64,000 nucleotides of DNA, taken from positions 79,509-143,508 of the forward strand of contig NZ_VOXD01000015.1 in assembly GCF_008014675.1 (NCBI RefSeq), in the 5' to 3' direction. A model generated the notes under the pieces. It saw only the letters and a program-made list of their open reading frames with translations, searched no databases and had not been told where the DNA came from. The translations under genes and the position numbers were made by a program. The first letter of the stretch is position 1. The number at the start of each line of letters is the position of its first letter. Shown here in pieces: positions 9,637 to 18,063 of the stretch. The stretch is from Neolewinella aurantiaca (lineage in GTDB: Bacteria > Bacteroidota > Bacteroidia > Chitinophagales > Saprospiraceae).

Positions 9637-10149
9637 ATGCAATCCTCCCTCCTACCCTTTCTCCTCCTCTGCTCATTCTTCCACCCCTGGGCACCAGGAG
9701 ACCTGCCCGCCCAGCGCCAGGCCACAATCTACACCGGCAACCAAGACCCCATCTGCTTCGACGCCAACCGCTACCAAAAACAACACGTGGAATCATACCC
9801 CATCCTTCAGTTCCTCGGCGCACGCTGCGCCGAAACCACCAAAACCACCGCCACCCGCGGCCTATTCCGCTTCAAAGACGCCCACCCCCACTACCCCGAG
9901 TACCAGCGCCTCCCCCTCGATGTCTACTTCCAACCAAAAGGCGAACCTCTCGAAGAACTCTACCACATCAACACCGGCTCCGCAGCCTACCATATCACCC
10001 TACCCATGCGCTACGAAGGCACCTACTACGTCGTCATCCGCGACCAAACCAAACCCTCCGTCCTAATCGTCAACTCCGTCACCCTCGAAGCCGAATTCCG
10101 ACGCTGCTGCGCCATCACCGAGTCCATCATCCCAAAATACAAAAACTAA
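9637..10149 (+). CDS. Small secreted protein of unknown function
   Basis: The 170-residue product has an N-terminal signal peptide (hydrophobic residues 5-17, probable cleavage near residues 24-27, PAQ-like). The mature protein is rich in Tyr, Arg and His, with four Cys positions (around 37, 61, 154, 155) that could form disulfides outside the cytoplasm. I recognise no family. It is followed at 10356-10399 by a strong terminator hairpin. Codon use is C-ending like neighbouring genes. Longer overlapping frames in this stretch have Pro/Arg/Ser-rich translations typical of shadows, so this frame is the supported one. Confidence 0.6.
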   Translation: MQSSLLPFLLLCSFFHPWAPGDLPAQRQATIYTGNQDPICFDANRYQKQHVESYPILQFLGARCAETTKTTATRGLFRFKDAHPHYPEYQRLPLDVYFQPKGEPLEELYHINTGSAAYHITLPMRYEGTYYVVIRDQTKPSVLIVNSVTLEAEFRRCCAITESIIPKYKN

Positions 10150-10152
10150 CCC

Positions 10153-10205
10153 CCAGGGCCGGAGGCCCGCCTCTCGTGGCGATGGGGTTTACCCCTTCCT
10201 TTTCG
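10153..10205 (+). repeat. Repeat B copy 1
   Basis: CAGGGCCGGAGGCCCGCC (stem GGGCC/GGCCC, loop GGA) is followed by GCGATGGGGTTTACCCC, the second stem with a decayed right side, and a TTTTCG tail. It begins three bases after the stop codon of the preceding gene. Confidence 0.8.
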
Positions 10206-10355
10206 TTGAGACAGGATTCACACCCATCATCTTCCTTACGACGGGATTCACCCCATTCATCCTCGTTACCACCACCAGACTATTCTGCTGTTTTTATCTG
10301 AGTTTATTTTGTTTTGCAGCTCCGCCCAAGGGTGTTGGGAATCCCGGAGCATTTA

Positions 10356-10399
10356 GAAGGGCCGCCCCCATCCGATTGGGAAGCGGCCCTTCCCTTTTC
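10356..10399 (+). terminator. Rho-independent terminator candidate
   Basis: GAAGGGCCGC (10356-10365) and GCGGCCCTTC (10383-10392) form a perfect 10-bp stem followed by CCCTTTT. It would end transcripts from the 9637-10149 gene. Confidence 0.65.
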
Positions 10400-10433
10400 G
10401 CCCCCCGCTGCGCCATCCCCCCCTCACCCCCCT

Positions 10434-11100
10434 CGACCCCAACGGGGTCAAACCTCCCTAACCCCGGGTACAGCAAGACGCGAAGCGACGAGCGGAACCC
10501 GGGACCCTTCACCACCGCCACTCACACACCCTACCGACCCCAACGGGGTCAAACCTCCTTAACCCCGGCTGCAGCAAGTCGCAACGCGACGAGCGGAACC
10601 CGGGATTCACCACCACCGCCACTCACACACCTCGACCCCAACGGGGTCAAACCTCCCTAACCCCGGGTGCAGCAAGTCGCAACGCGACGAGCAGAACCCG
10701 GGATCCACCACCACCGCCACACACACCCCCGACCCCAACGGGGTCAAACCTCCTTAACCCCGGGTGCAGCAAGACGCGAAGCGACGAGCGGAACCAGGGA
10801 CCCACCACCACCGCCTCACACCCCCTTGACCCCAACGGGGTCAAACCTCCCTAACCCCGGCTGCAGCAAGTCGCAACGCGACGAGCAGAACCCGGGATCC
10901 ACCACCACCGCCTCACACCCCCTTGACCCCAACGGGGTCAAACCTCCCTAACCCCGGCTGCAGCAAGTCGCAACGCGACGAGCGGAACCCGGGATCCACC
11001 ACCACCGCTACACCCCCCAACCTGACCCGACCCCAACGGGGTCAAACCTCCCTAACCCCGGCTGCAGCAAGACGCGAAGCGACGAGCGGAACCCGGGATC
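10434..11100. repeat. Tandem array of repeat A, seven copies
   Basis: Units begin at 10434, 10535, 10633, 10730, 10828, 10924 and 11028 (96-104 bp apart). Each has a palindrome GACCCCAACGGGGTC, a linker AAACCTCCCTAA, an outer stem CCCGGGT...ACCCGGG and an inner stem tip (GTCGC-AAC-GCGAC or CGC-GAA-GCG). A short variable CCACCACCACCGCC spacer follows. The open frames across the array in every phase are artefacts of repeats without stop codons. Confidence 0.95.
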
Positions 11101-11224
11101 CGGGACTAGGGACCCGGGACCCGGGACCAGATACCAGGGGCTCGGGTCTCAGGGAGCGGGCGGCACAACCTCCCCAGCCACAGGCTCCCGCGCCGTATCT
11201 TACAACCCCAACAATCTCAACATC

Positions 11225-12190
11225 ATGCCCAACATCTTAGACCCCCTACCCGAAGAGCTACTACCCCGCTTCCACGCACTATCCGATAACCTCGATATAC
11301 GCATCCCAGCAAAAAAAATCGGTCGGAACCTCCTCATCGCTACCTGGAACATCCGCGCCTTCGGCGACCTCTCCCGCATCTGGACCTCCGGCCAGGACGA
11401 CTCCCCCCGTCGCGACCTCTCCTCCCTCAAATACATCACCGAAATCATATCCCGCTTCGATGTCATCGCCGTCCAGGAAGTAAAAGCCAACATTCGCGCA
11501 TTCCGCGACATGATGAAACTTCTTGGCTCCAACTGGTCCTTCATTCTCACCGATGTCACCGCCGGCTCCGCCGGAAATGGCGAACGCATGGCCTATGTAT
11601 TCGACACCCGCCGCGTTAACCTCTCCGGCCTCGCATCAGAAATCGTCGTCCCCAAAGAATGGCTCTCCGAGGTCGGGGAAAACACCCTCAAAGACCAGTT
11701 TGTCCGATCCCCATATGCCGTCAGCTTCCGGTCCGAATCTAAAACCTTCATCCTCGTTACCCTCCACATCATTTATGGCAAAAAATCCAAAGACCGCATT
11801 GCTGAACTAAAAGGAATCGCCCGCTGGCTCAGCGATTGGGCAACCGACATCAATGCCTAAGATCAAAACCTAATCTGCCTCGGCGATTTCAACATCGATG
11901 AACGCGGAGACCTCCTCGATCAAACATTCCTCGCCGAAGGACTATACGTACCGCCTGCTCTCCAGGACGAAGGCGCCACACGCTCTATCTTCAACAAGGA
12001 CAAATACTACGACCAAATCGCATGGTTCAACGGAGAAAGCGGTAAACCAAAACTCTCCATGGACCTCCTCAGCGCCGGAAACTATGATTTCGTCCCGCTA
12101 CTCTGGAACCAGGAAACCCACTCCAAACTCCAGCACTCCTGGATGATCTCAGACCACTACCCCCTCTGGACCGAATTCTCCATCCGCTAA
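11225..12190 (+). pseudogene. Endonuclease/exonuclease/phosphatase-family protein split by one in-frame TAA
   Basis: The frame from the ATG at 11225 to the stop at 12188-12190 would encode 320 residues plus one internal TAA at 11858-11860. Motifs of the DNase I-like family lie on both sides: TWNIR (residues 40-44), VQEVK with the metal-binding Glu85, TLHI with His181, then after the stop LGDFNID (about 218) and SDHYPLW (about 311). The first 211 residues alone lack the GDFN aspartate and the terminal SDH, so they should be inactive. There is no frameshift and codon use does not change at the stop. Seven repeat A copies flank the gene on the left and five on the right. I see no signal peptide. 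Substrate is unknown. Confidence 0.85.
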
Positions 12191-12208
12191 GCCACCACCC
12201 ACCCCCCT

Positions 12209-12694
12209 CGACCCCAACGGGGTCAAACCTCCCTAACCCCGGGTGCAGCAAGTCGCAGCGCGACGAGCGGAACCCGGGATCCTCCACCACCGCCACTCAC
12301 CCCAACCTGACCCGACCCCAACGGGGTCCAACCTCCCTAACCCCGGGTGCAGCAAGTCGCAACGCGACGAGCGGAACCCGGGATCCACCACCACCGCCAC
12401 ACACCCCAACCTGACCCGACCCCAACGGGGTCCAACCTCCTTAACCCCGGGTGCAGCAAGTCGCAACGCGACGAGCGAAACCCGGGATCCACCACCACCG
12501 CCACTCACCCCAACCCCACCCGACCCCAACGGGGTCAAACCTCCTTAACCCCGGGTGCAGCAAGACGCGAAGCGACGAGCGAAACCCGGGACCATCCACC
12601 ACCGCCACTCACCCCAACCTGACCCGACCCCAACGGGGTCCAACCACCCTAACCCCGGGTGCAGCAAGTCGCAACGCGACGAGCGGAACCCGGG
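12209..12694. repeat. Tandem array of repeat A, five copies
   Basis: Units begin at 12209, 12313, 12418, 12521 and 12625 (103-105 bp apart) and match the array at 10434-11100, with a CCAACCTGACC extension in the spacers. Some copies read GGGGTCCAACC where the first array has GGGGTCAAACC. Confidence 0.95.
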
Positions 12695-12695
12695 G

Positions 12696-12830
12696 GTGCG
12701 GGGCAGTGCAGGGCGGGTGCAGGGCTGGGCTAGGCGGTGCAGGGCTAGGCGGAGCAGGACAGGGCTGTGCTAGGCAGTGCAGGGCGGTGCAGGGCGGTGC
12801 AGAGCAGAGCGGTTCATGGCGAGAGGTAGG
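12696..12830 (+). repeat. G-rich minisatellite
   Basis: About 130 bases are built from variants of GGGCGGTGCA and GGGCTAGGCGGTGCA, with strong G over C skew on this strand. Its G runs are 3-4 long at the start and mostly 2-3 after. No gene is supported between 12191 and 12953. Confidence 0.75.
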
Positions 12831-12953
12831 GCACCGCCCCTCAGCCTCACCACCCCAGCCCCAACAGCGAAGGGGTCAAAACCCATCGGCCCTGACCCCT
12901 CATCTCTAACTTACTGATAACCTTCTTAAGGTACGAAAAATCGACAGTTCAAC

Positions 12954-13268
12954 CTAGTAATTTCGTAGCAAAGGCTCCCTTATTTTATCCCACGGATCAG
13001 GCCAAACCAGCTCCCCGTTTATCGTATCCGGAACCACATTGTCCACTGATTCTTTGGGCGCGGACGCAGGTGCAGTACACGGTAGAAGAGCAGGAACATC
13101 CGACACCCCGATCTCCGGAGTCTCAGCCGCCGGCATCCCGTAAACCACCAACCGGTGATCCGAAGAAATAAAGGCGACGAATAACGCAACAATCAGCCCA
13201 ATAACGGACCACCGAAGATGTCCCGCAACCAGTTTTCGGTAGGCTCCCCTAGTCATAATCAATAGCAT
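12954..13268 (-). CDS. Small single-pass membrane protein with a DPWDKI motif
   Basis: The 104-residue frame (or 100 residues from the internal ATG at 13256, MTRGAY) has one membrane helix, about residues 20-36 (WSVIGLIVALFVAF), a Pro/Ala-rich middle and a C-terminal DPWDKIREP. Its start overlaps the end of the upstream lipoprotein gene by 8 or 20 bases, so the two are probably co-translated. That neighbour has two similar motifs, DPWDRIRE and DPWERINE. The TAPASAP segment is encoded by an inverted copy of repeat D at 13056-13074, another in-frame insertion. Function is unknown. Confidence 0.55.
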   Translation of the reverse strand: MLLIMTRGAYRKLVAGHLRWSVIGLIVALFVAFISSDHRLVVYGMPAAETPEIGVSDVPALLPCTAPASAPKESVDNVVPDTINGELVWPDPWDKIREPLLRNY

Positions 13269-13932
13269 TTAGAGTTTCACCGATTCCCCTTGTCAAGCCT
13301 CCCATTCCCCTAAAGGATGGCCCGGGATGAGGACGCTTCAACGTCCAAATCACCGCCCCTACCAGGGGCAACATCTCTTTAGTATCAAGCAGGTAAGCCT
13401 TGCCTCTAACCAACAACCCCGGTTCCCAGTCCTCTGGTATCCCCACTCCAAAGACCGACTGCCCACTCGACCCTGCAAACCGGCCAATCTCTCCCCGAAC
13501 TTCAACCAGGGTAAGCTCCACTCCCTCGTTTCCCTCTACCATGAAAAGCGTTCCATTCTCCCCCCAGAAGTCTTCCTCCTCCGCCACCTCTTCACTGACA
13601 ACGACGAACAACATCTTTGTAACCCGCTCTCTCATAAAGTAGTAATCTGTCCCTTTACCGGTTGTCAACCCATCACCTGAAAAGCCCTCATTGATTCGCT
13701 CCCAGGGGTCATCATGAAATTTTCCGCCCCTCACGCATTCCGATTCTCCGTAGAAATTCTCACGAATCCGGTCCCAGGGGTCTTCGTAACCCTTCGGGGA
13801 AGCCCCCTCCCAACAACCTATATAATAGGTTAGGCTCGTGCCACTCTCGGTTATAAATAGATTGTAGTCCTCCGTATCGTGAACACAGGTAGCCAGTAGC
13901 ACCGCTGTAACCAGCATCGTTATTAGTCTCAT
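13249..13932 (-). CDS. Lipoprotein of unknown function with two DPW(D/E)RI motifs
   Basis: The 227-residue product starts MRLITMLVTAVLLATC, a signal sequence with a lipobox (LATC), so Cys16 is the probable lipidation site. Near residues 51-58 it has DPWDRIRE and near 74-81 DPWERINE, and the downstream overlapping gene carries a third, DPWDKIRE. The C-terminal half is acidic and probably beta-rich. I recognise no family. The leader at 13930-13972 can fold so that the start codon is paired. A short overlap with the next gene suggests a two-gene operon for cell-envelope proteins. Confidence 0.6.
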   Translation of the reverse strand: MRLITMLVTAVLLATCVHDTEDYNLFITESGTSLTYYIGCWEGASPKGYEDPWDRIRENFYGESECVRGGKFHDDPWERINEGFSGDGLTTGKGTDYYFMRERVTKMLFVVVSEEVAEEEDFWGENGTLFMVEGNEGVELTLVEVRGEIGRFAGSSGQSVFGVGIPEDWEPGLLVRGKAYLLDTKEMLPLVGAVIWTLKRPHPGPSFRGMGGLTRGIGETLNAIDYD

Positions 13933-13972
13933 CTCGATGAGTTTTAGTGACTCGTCGGTGCAAATCGAGATG
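13930..13972 (-). promoter_or_regulatory. Leader hairpin covering the start codon of the lipoprotein gene
   Basis: On the minus strand CATCTCGAT (13972-13964) can pair with ATCGAGATG (13938-13930), whose last three bases are the start codon. The loop is 25 bases. This could limit initiation; that is inference. Confidence 0.4.
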
Positions 13973-14637
13973 GTCGGGGAGTTATACTCCGTGAAAGCCC
14001 TGAGGGCTCTAATCCGGTTGAGGAGCGGTACTCCTATTTTTTAATTCGCCCTTTTCGGACAGGAAGACTTTTGATGCAAATCCGGGCAGCAGCCATGCTC
14101 GACTACCACCCGGTCCGATTTACACCTAAGCCTTAATACCAGCACAATAGCCAGCTTTCTTTTCTTTAAAACGCTCAGCGTTTTCAATTCCTCCCCTCTC
14201 CGGTGAGCCTCAAGCGAACCTTACCGGAGAGGGGCCGGGGGTGAGGTTAAACTCAAAAACGCTCAGCGTCTTCAATTCCCCCCCTCTCCGGTGAGCCTCA
14301 AGCGAACCTTACCGGATAGGGCTCGGGGGTGAGATTAAACTCAAAAACGCTCAGCGTCTTCAATAGCTCCCTCCTCCGTGGGGAGGGTTGGGGAGGGGGT
14401 TTTACAACACAAATACGAAGTACCTCAGTTGCGAATTCCTCAGCAATTACGGGCCTTTGTTGCAAAAAATAAAATCTTCAAAATTTTACGCGTATATTAG
14501 TGTCCCCTTTACGCCTTTTCGGTGAGGGGACATTTTGCCCATAATGTCTCCCCCCACACCCCCCGATGCTACAGAAAGTTTTTTTGAAAAAAGTTTGCCG
14601 CTCAATGCTCGGGGCGCACGCGTAATCTGAATTTTAC
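13973..14637. other. Long gene-free region with small hairpins and triple repeat C
   Basis: Hairpins AGCCCTGAGGGCT (13998-14010) and GGAG-CGGTA-CTCC followed by TATTTTTT (14021-14041) lie after the lipoprotein leader. Repeat C copies begin at 14168, 14256 and 14344, each led by AAACGCTCAGCGT and spaced 88 bases. The segment 14064-14115 (AGGAAG, GATGCAAATCCGGGCAGCAG) resembles the 3' half of a cobalamin riboswitch but the 5' half is not recognisable. Confidence 0.6.
14501..14536 (+). terminator. Hairpin with T tract upstream of the recombinase gene
   Basis: TGTCCCC (14501-14507) pairs with GGGGACA (14526-14532), followed by TTTT. It may end transcription entering from the left or attenuate the recombinase gene, which starts 100 bases later. 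Confidence 0.5.
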
Positions 14638-16179
14638 ATGCTTAAGCTCCAGTCAGTGGGCAAGATGAAGTTCCTTAGCCCCAGGGAAGAAAAGGCCCTG
14701 CTCCAAAGCCTTGAAACCAAAATGTCCGGGAAGTACCTCGCCAAGTACCGACTGCTCGTACTACTGATGCTCGATGCCGGCTGCCGCGTCACCGAGGCCT
14801 GCTCCATGAAGCTCTACCAGATTCAGCCAGCCAAAAAGATCATCAACGTCAAGTCCCTTAAAAAGCGAGGTAAGAATGTATACCGCGAAGTCCCCATGAC
14901 CCAGCGACTCCTCGATGCGCTGGCCGACTACTGGGCCTACGTCAAATCTCGTGACCCCGAAGCCTACTTATTCCCCTCCACAGTCTCCCCAACCGGCCAC
15001 GCCGGAAGGAAAGTGATCTGGAGAGTAATCAAAAACCTAACCGGCAATACCCATCCCCATATCCTCCGTCATACCTTCTGTACCAAATTAGCCCAACAGG
15101 GAAACGATGCTTTTACCATCAAAGAGTTAGCCGGCCACGATAAAACCACCACCACCGAAATTTATATCCACGCCTCTAAAAATTCTAAAGAGGCAGCGAT
15201 CTCTTCCATCGATCAAAATGGTTGGTGGGCCAGGATGTACCGGAAGCTCACTCCCCGCAGCCGGGTAGACATCATGCCCGTCCTGTCCGGCGGACTCCAA
15301 ATCCACATCGGACGCAAAGACGAAATCGCCAGAATCGTTGACCTCGCCCAAAAGAAAGTCAACATCCTCATCACCGGCGAACAAGGTATGGGCAAGTCTC
15401 ACCTCACCACCAACCTCACCGAAAACGGCCGCCTCGGCAAAGTCCTCCGCATCGACGACATGACCGCCATCAAGGGAACCCTGGCAGGTATGGTGCTTAC
15501 CCTATTCGAAGGCGACAAAGACAAAATCAAAGACCTGCTCTACGGCACCGATACCGACGTAGAAAAAATCATCTCCAAGGAATCCATCAAACGACTCTGC
15601 GAGCTACTGATCCGAACCACCACCAAACATGAGTATACTATTGTGATCGATGATGCCACCCGCATCACCCCAATGGGAATTTCCACCCTGGAGAAGCTCA
15701 ATGGTCATTTTCACATGATCATCGCCGCCCGTTCCATCAAACTCAGTCAGGTATCCTTCCTTTCCAACTTCGACAAAATCGAAATCAAGGGATTATCAAG
15801 GAATGAAGCCGTAGAACTCATCACTCGTACAAGCCAGGACTTCACCGATCGCATCGAAGATTGGGAAATGTACAAAGGCCATGTCTGGCGCGCGACTAAT
15901 GGAAACCCCAAGTTCATCCTGGAACTCATCGAACGCTTCCGCCGCGAACCCTACGTCTCCACAGAGATGGTCCAGAAGATCACCCACACCACCGCCCTCA
16001 AAGAAGTCGACATGAGCCTCCCCATCATCATCGCCCTCAGCTCACTAATGATCCTCCGCTACGTCGGCGGCGAGGTCGGCACCGACGCCGGCGCCTTCCG
16101 CCTCATCGGCGGAGCATTCCTCGTTTTCGCCCTCTTCGCCCGCTCCATCCTCCGCTTCGGCACCCGCAAATATGTGTAA
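14638..16179 (+). CDS. Tyrosine recombinase fused to a P-loop ATPase with two C-terminal membrane helices
   Basis: Residues about 12-190 form a tyrosine recombinase catalytic domain with the full set of residues: Arg50 (GCRVTEA), a Lys near 76, HILRHTF (His141, Arg144), GHDKTTTTEIY (His167, nucleophile Tyr176). The usual N-terminal core-binding domain is absent. Residues about 220-440 are an AAA/STAND-like ATPase: Walker A GEQGMGKS (247-254), Walker B YTIVIDDA (333-340), an IIAARS sensor (361-366) and a NGNPKFIL motif (421-428) as in Orc/Cdc6-like and STAND ATPases. Residues about 460-475 and 488-504 are hydrophobic and predicted to cross the membrane. A membrane-anchored recombinase with its own ATPase is unusual. 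A YdjM-like membrane protein is encoded 78 bases downstream and may act with it. Whether it integrates DNA, resolves dimers or senses something is unknown. Confidence 0.85.
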   Translation: MLKLQSVGKMKFLSPREEKALLQSLETKMSGKYLAKYRLLVLLMLDAGCRVTEACSMKLYQIQPAKKIINVKSLKKRGKNVYREVPMTQRLLDALADYWAYVKSRDPEAYLFPSTVSPTGHAGRKVIWRVIKNLTGNTHPHILRHTFCTKLAQQGNDAFTIKELAGHDKTTTTEIYIHASKNSKEAAISSIDQNGWWARMYRKLTPRSRVDIMPVLSGGLQIHIGRKDEIARIVDLAQKKVNILITGEQGMGKSHLTTNLTENGRLGKVLRIDDMTAIKGTLAGMVLTLFEGDKDKIKDLLYGTDTDVEKIISKESIKRLCELLIRTTTKHEYTIVIDDATRITPMGISTLEKLNGHFHMIIAARSIKLSQVSFLSNFDKIEIKGLSRNEAVELITRTSQDFTDRIEDWEMYKGHVWRATNGNPKFILELIERFRREPYVSTEMVQKITHTTALKEVDMSLPIIIALSSLMILRYVGGEVGTDAGAFRLIGGAFLVFALFARSILRFGTRKYV

Positions 16180-16257
16180 CCACCACGAGCAAAGCGAGCA
16201 GCCCCTCGCGGCAGCAAATCGCATATCAAATATCGCCAATCACATATCGCATATCCC

Positions 16258-17643
16258 ATGACCCTTCCCAACCACATCGCCGGTGGAATAGTATTCACCG
16301 GAGTCTTCGGTGCCTTCGCCGGAGTAAACATCCTCAACCACCCCGGACTGATCGTAATGACCATCGCCGCCGCCACCTTCGCCGACATCGACGTCCCCTC
16401 CTCCATCTGGGGTAGAACCTTCAAACCAATCTCAAAAGCCATCAACCGCAGGTTCGGCCACCGGACCATCACCCACAGTTTGTTATTCCTCTTACTCGGA
16501 TACGGCGCGGTCGCCGGTGCAACAAAAGCTATCGGAACCGAGGCCCCCTACCCTACCGTCTTTCTCCTTGCCTACAGTTCTCACATCATCTTCGACATGA
16601 TGACCGTCCAGGGGGTACCGCTATTCTATCCCTACAACAGAGCCCCCTGTGTAATCCCATCCGACCCAAAGCTCAGGCTGAAATCCAGTAACCCCCGCTC
16701 CGAAATCGCCGTCTTCGGCTTCTTCATCATCTCCGGCATCTTCCTCCAGCCACTAATGGCCGATGGCTTCTGGACCTCCTACAACCGGCTCTTCGGAACC
16801 ATGACCCACCTCCAATCTGAATTCGAAAAAGCCGAAGATCTCCTCGATGTAACCTACCGCTACCGCGAAGCCACCACCGAATACTCCGGTTCCGGACTAG
16901 CCATCGAATGTACCGGAACCTCCGCATCCCTCTGGAACCCTGATGACGGTTGGCAACGCCTCGACGCAAGTCCCTCTTCCACAAAAACGATCCTCAAGGT
17001 AATTCCCCGCCATACCGGCCGTAAATTCAACCTCGTTCGCAAAAGCTTCGTCGCTATCTCCCCCGACAGCCTCGATCGCCTCATCCGAAACAACATCATC
17101 TACAAAATTCAACTTTCCGGAAACGAAGCATTCTCCGCCAATTACCAAACTTTCGCTGCCACCGAAAAAACCAACACCCGCTCCCTAAACCTCGACCTCC
17201 TCGAACACCTCTCCATCTTCGAAATCCCCGACAACTACTCCAACACAAACGTCAAGTACCATACCAGCCCCCGCATCCGCAGCCTCGAAGCCAGCATCCA
17301 GCAACTTCAAACCAACCACCAAAAAGAGGTCGCAGCAGCAGCAAATCTTACCCTCAGAATCCAAACCCTCGAAACCATCCGCGATGAAACAACCGACATC
17401 TACGAAGAACAACGCGCCGTCGAACAACTCGCCAAACTGAGAAAAAGGCCCGTCCTTGTGGGCGACATCGCGCCCAAAGTCAAGGAACTCCGCACCCAAA
17501 TCGCAGAGTTACAAGCCGCCGACCAAATCAAATACGAAGAGAAGGTAGCTGCTGCTCAGCTGAAACTTCAAGCCGGCCGGTCCTCAGACTTAGAGGTTAC
17601 CGGAATTGCGACCTTTGTGGAGTTCATTGAAGCCGGAAAGTAG
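16258..17643 (+). CDS. YdjM-like (DUF457) membrane protein with long soluble coiled-coil tail
   Basis: Residues 1-200 resemble the YdjM/metal-dependent membrane hydrolase family: NHIAGG at the start, ATFADIDVP near 40, GHRTITHSL near 70 and SHIIFDMMT near 105, with His and Asp residues in the pattern expected for metal binding, and about four hydrophobic segments. Unlike ordinary members, the protein goes on for a further 260 residues: a mixed domain, then heptad-rich coiled coil (about 340-440) ending in a Leu/Gln-rich stretch. It follows the recombinase-ATPase gene by 78 bases in the same direction, so joint transcription is likely. Family members have been linked to membrane or phospholipid metabolism; the role here is unknown. 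Confidence 0.7.
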   Translation: MTLPNHIAGGIVFTGVFGAFAGVNILNHPGLIVMTIAAATFADIDVPSSIWGRTFKPISKAINRRFGHRTITHSLLFLLLGYGAVAGATKAIGTEAPYPTVFLLAYSSHIIFDMMTVQGVPLFYPYNRAPCVIPSDPKLRLKSSNPRSEIAVFGFFIISGIFLQPLMADGFWTSYNRLFGTMTHLQSEFEKAEDLLDVTYRYREATTEYSGSGLAIECTGTSASLWNPDDGWQRLDASPSSTKTILKVIPRHTGRKFNLVRKSFVAISPDSLDRLIRNNIIYKIQLSGNEAFSANYQTFAATEKTNTRSLNLDLLEHLSIFEIPDNYSNTNVKYHTSPRIRSLEASIQQLQTNHQKEVAAAANLTLRIQTLETIRDETTDIYEEQRAVEQLAKLRKRPVLVGDIAPKVKELRTQIAELQAADQIKYEEKVAAAQLKLQAGRSSDLEVTGIATFVEFIEAGK

Positions 17644-17717
17644 TCAACCGTATATCAATAATACCCCCTCAATCTTCGGTGGCAATCAAGTCTCCCCGCA
17701 CTTTCTGCCCCCCATTA

Positions 17718-17743
17718 CAAAGTGGTCGAATTCGACCACTTTG
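17718..17743. repeat. 26-bp perfect palindrome
   Basis: CAAAGTGGTCGAA (17718-17730) is followed immediately by its exact reverse complement with no loop. It lies 75 bases after the YdjM-like gene and 320 bases before the first KilA-N gene. There is no following T tract, so it is more like a protein-binding site or recombination site than a terminator. The rest of 17644-18063 has only a doubtful 61-codon frame (17842-18027). Confidence 0.9.
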
Positions 17744-18063
17744 AAGATAATTATGGCCGCAGCATGCTTCGAATCCAACTGCGTAACTTCCAAAAACACC
17801 AGGACGTTTGTGAATAAAAACCACTGCTTCCTTGTGGCTGAGTGCACAAAACACAGCTTTGGCCAGCAGAAGATTTCTCTGGCTCTAATTCCTCCGTGGA
17901 CGAAGGCTGGCGAACGGATTTTGAAAACAGGAAGTCGAACTTCCTCAAGTTGCACCCCAACATCAAGGTCTTCATACCCCCACCGATCGAGCAAAGCTTA
18001 AATGATGTCAAATTCGACAACATTTAATCGAAAAGCCGTACATTTACTAGAAATAACCATAAA

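Noticed and set aside
9519..10301. Overlapping frames with Pro/Arg/His-rich translations around the 9637-10149 gene
   Set aside because: Composition is that of a shifted C-rich gene; the 9637 frame alone has a signal peptide and normal composition.
10434..12694. CRISPR arrays at 10434-11100 and 12209-12694
   Set aside because: Unit length is about 100 bp with the whole unit conserved, there are no unique spacers and no cas genes nearby. They are tandem hairpin repeats.
14064..14115. Cobalamin riboswitch
   Set aside because: Only a fragment resembling the 3' half is seen; the 5' arm, the junctions and a downstream cobalamin-related gene are missing. Kept as a low-interest observation.
17842..18027. 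A 61-codon frame before KilA-N copy 1
   Set aside because: No family, no start signal and neighbouring frames have stops with similar-looking sequence. It may be a gene remnant, not a clear gene.
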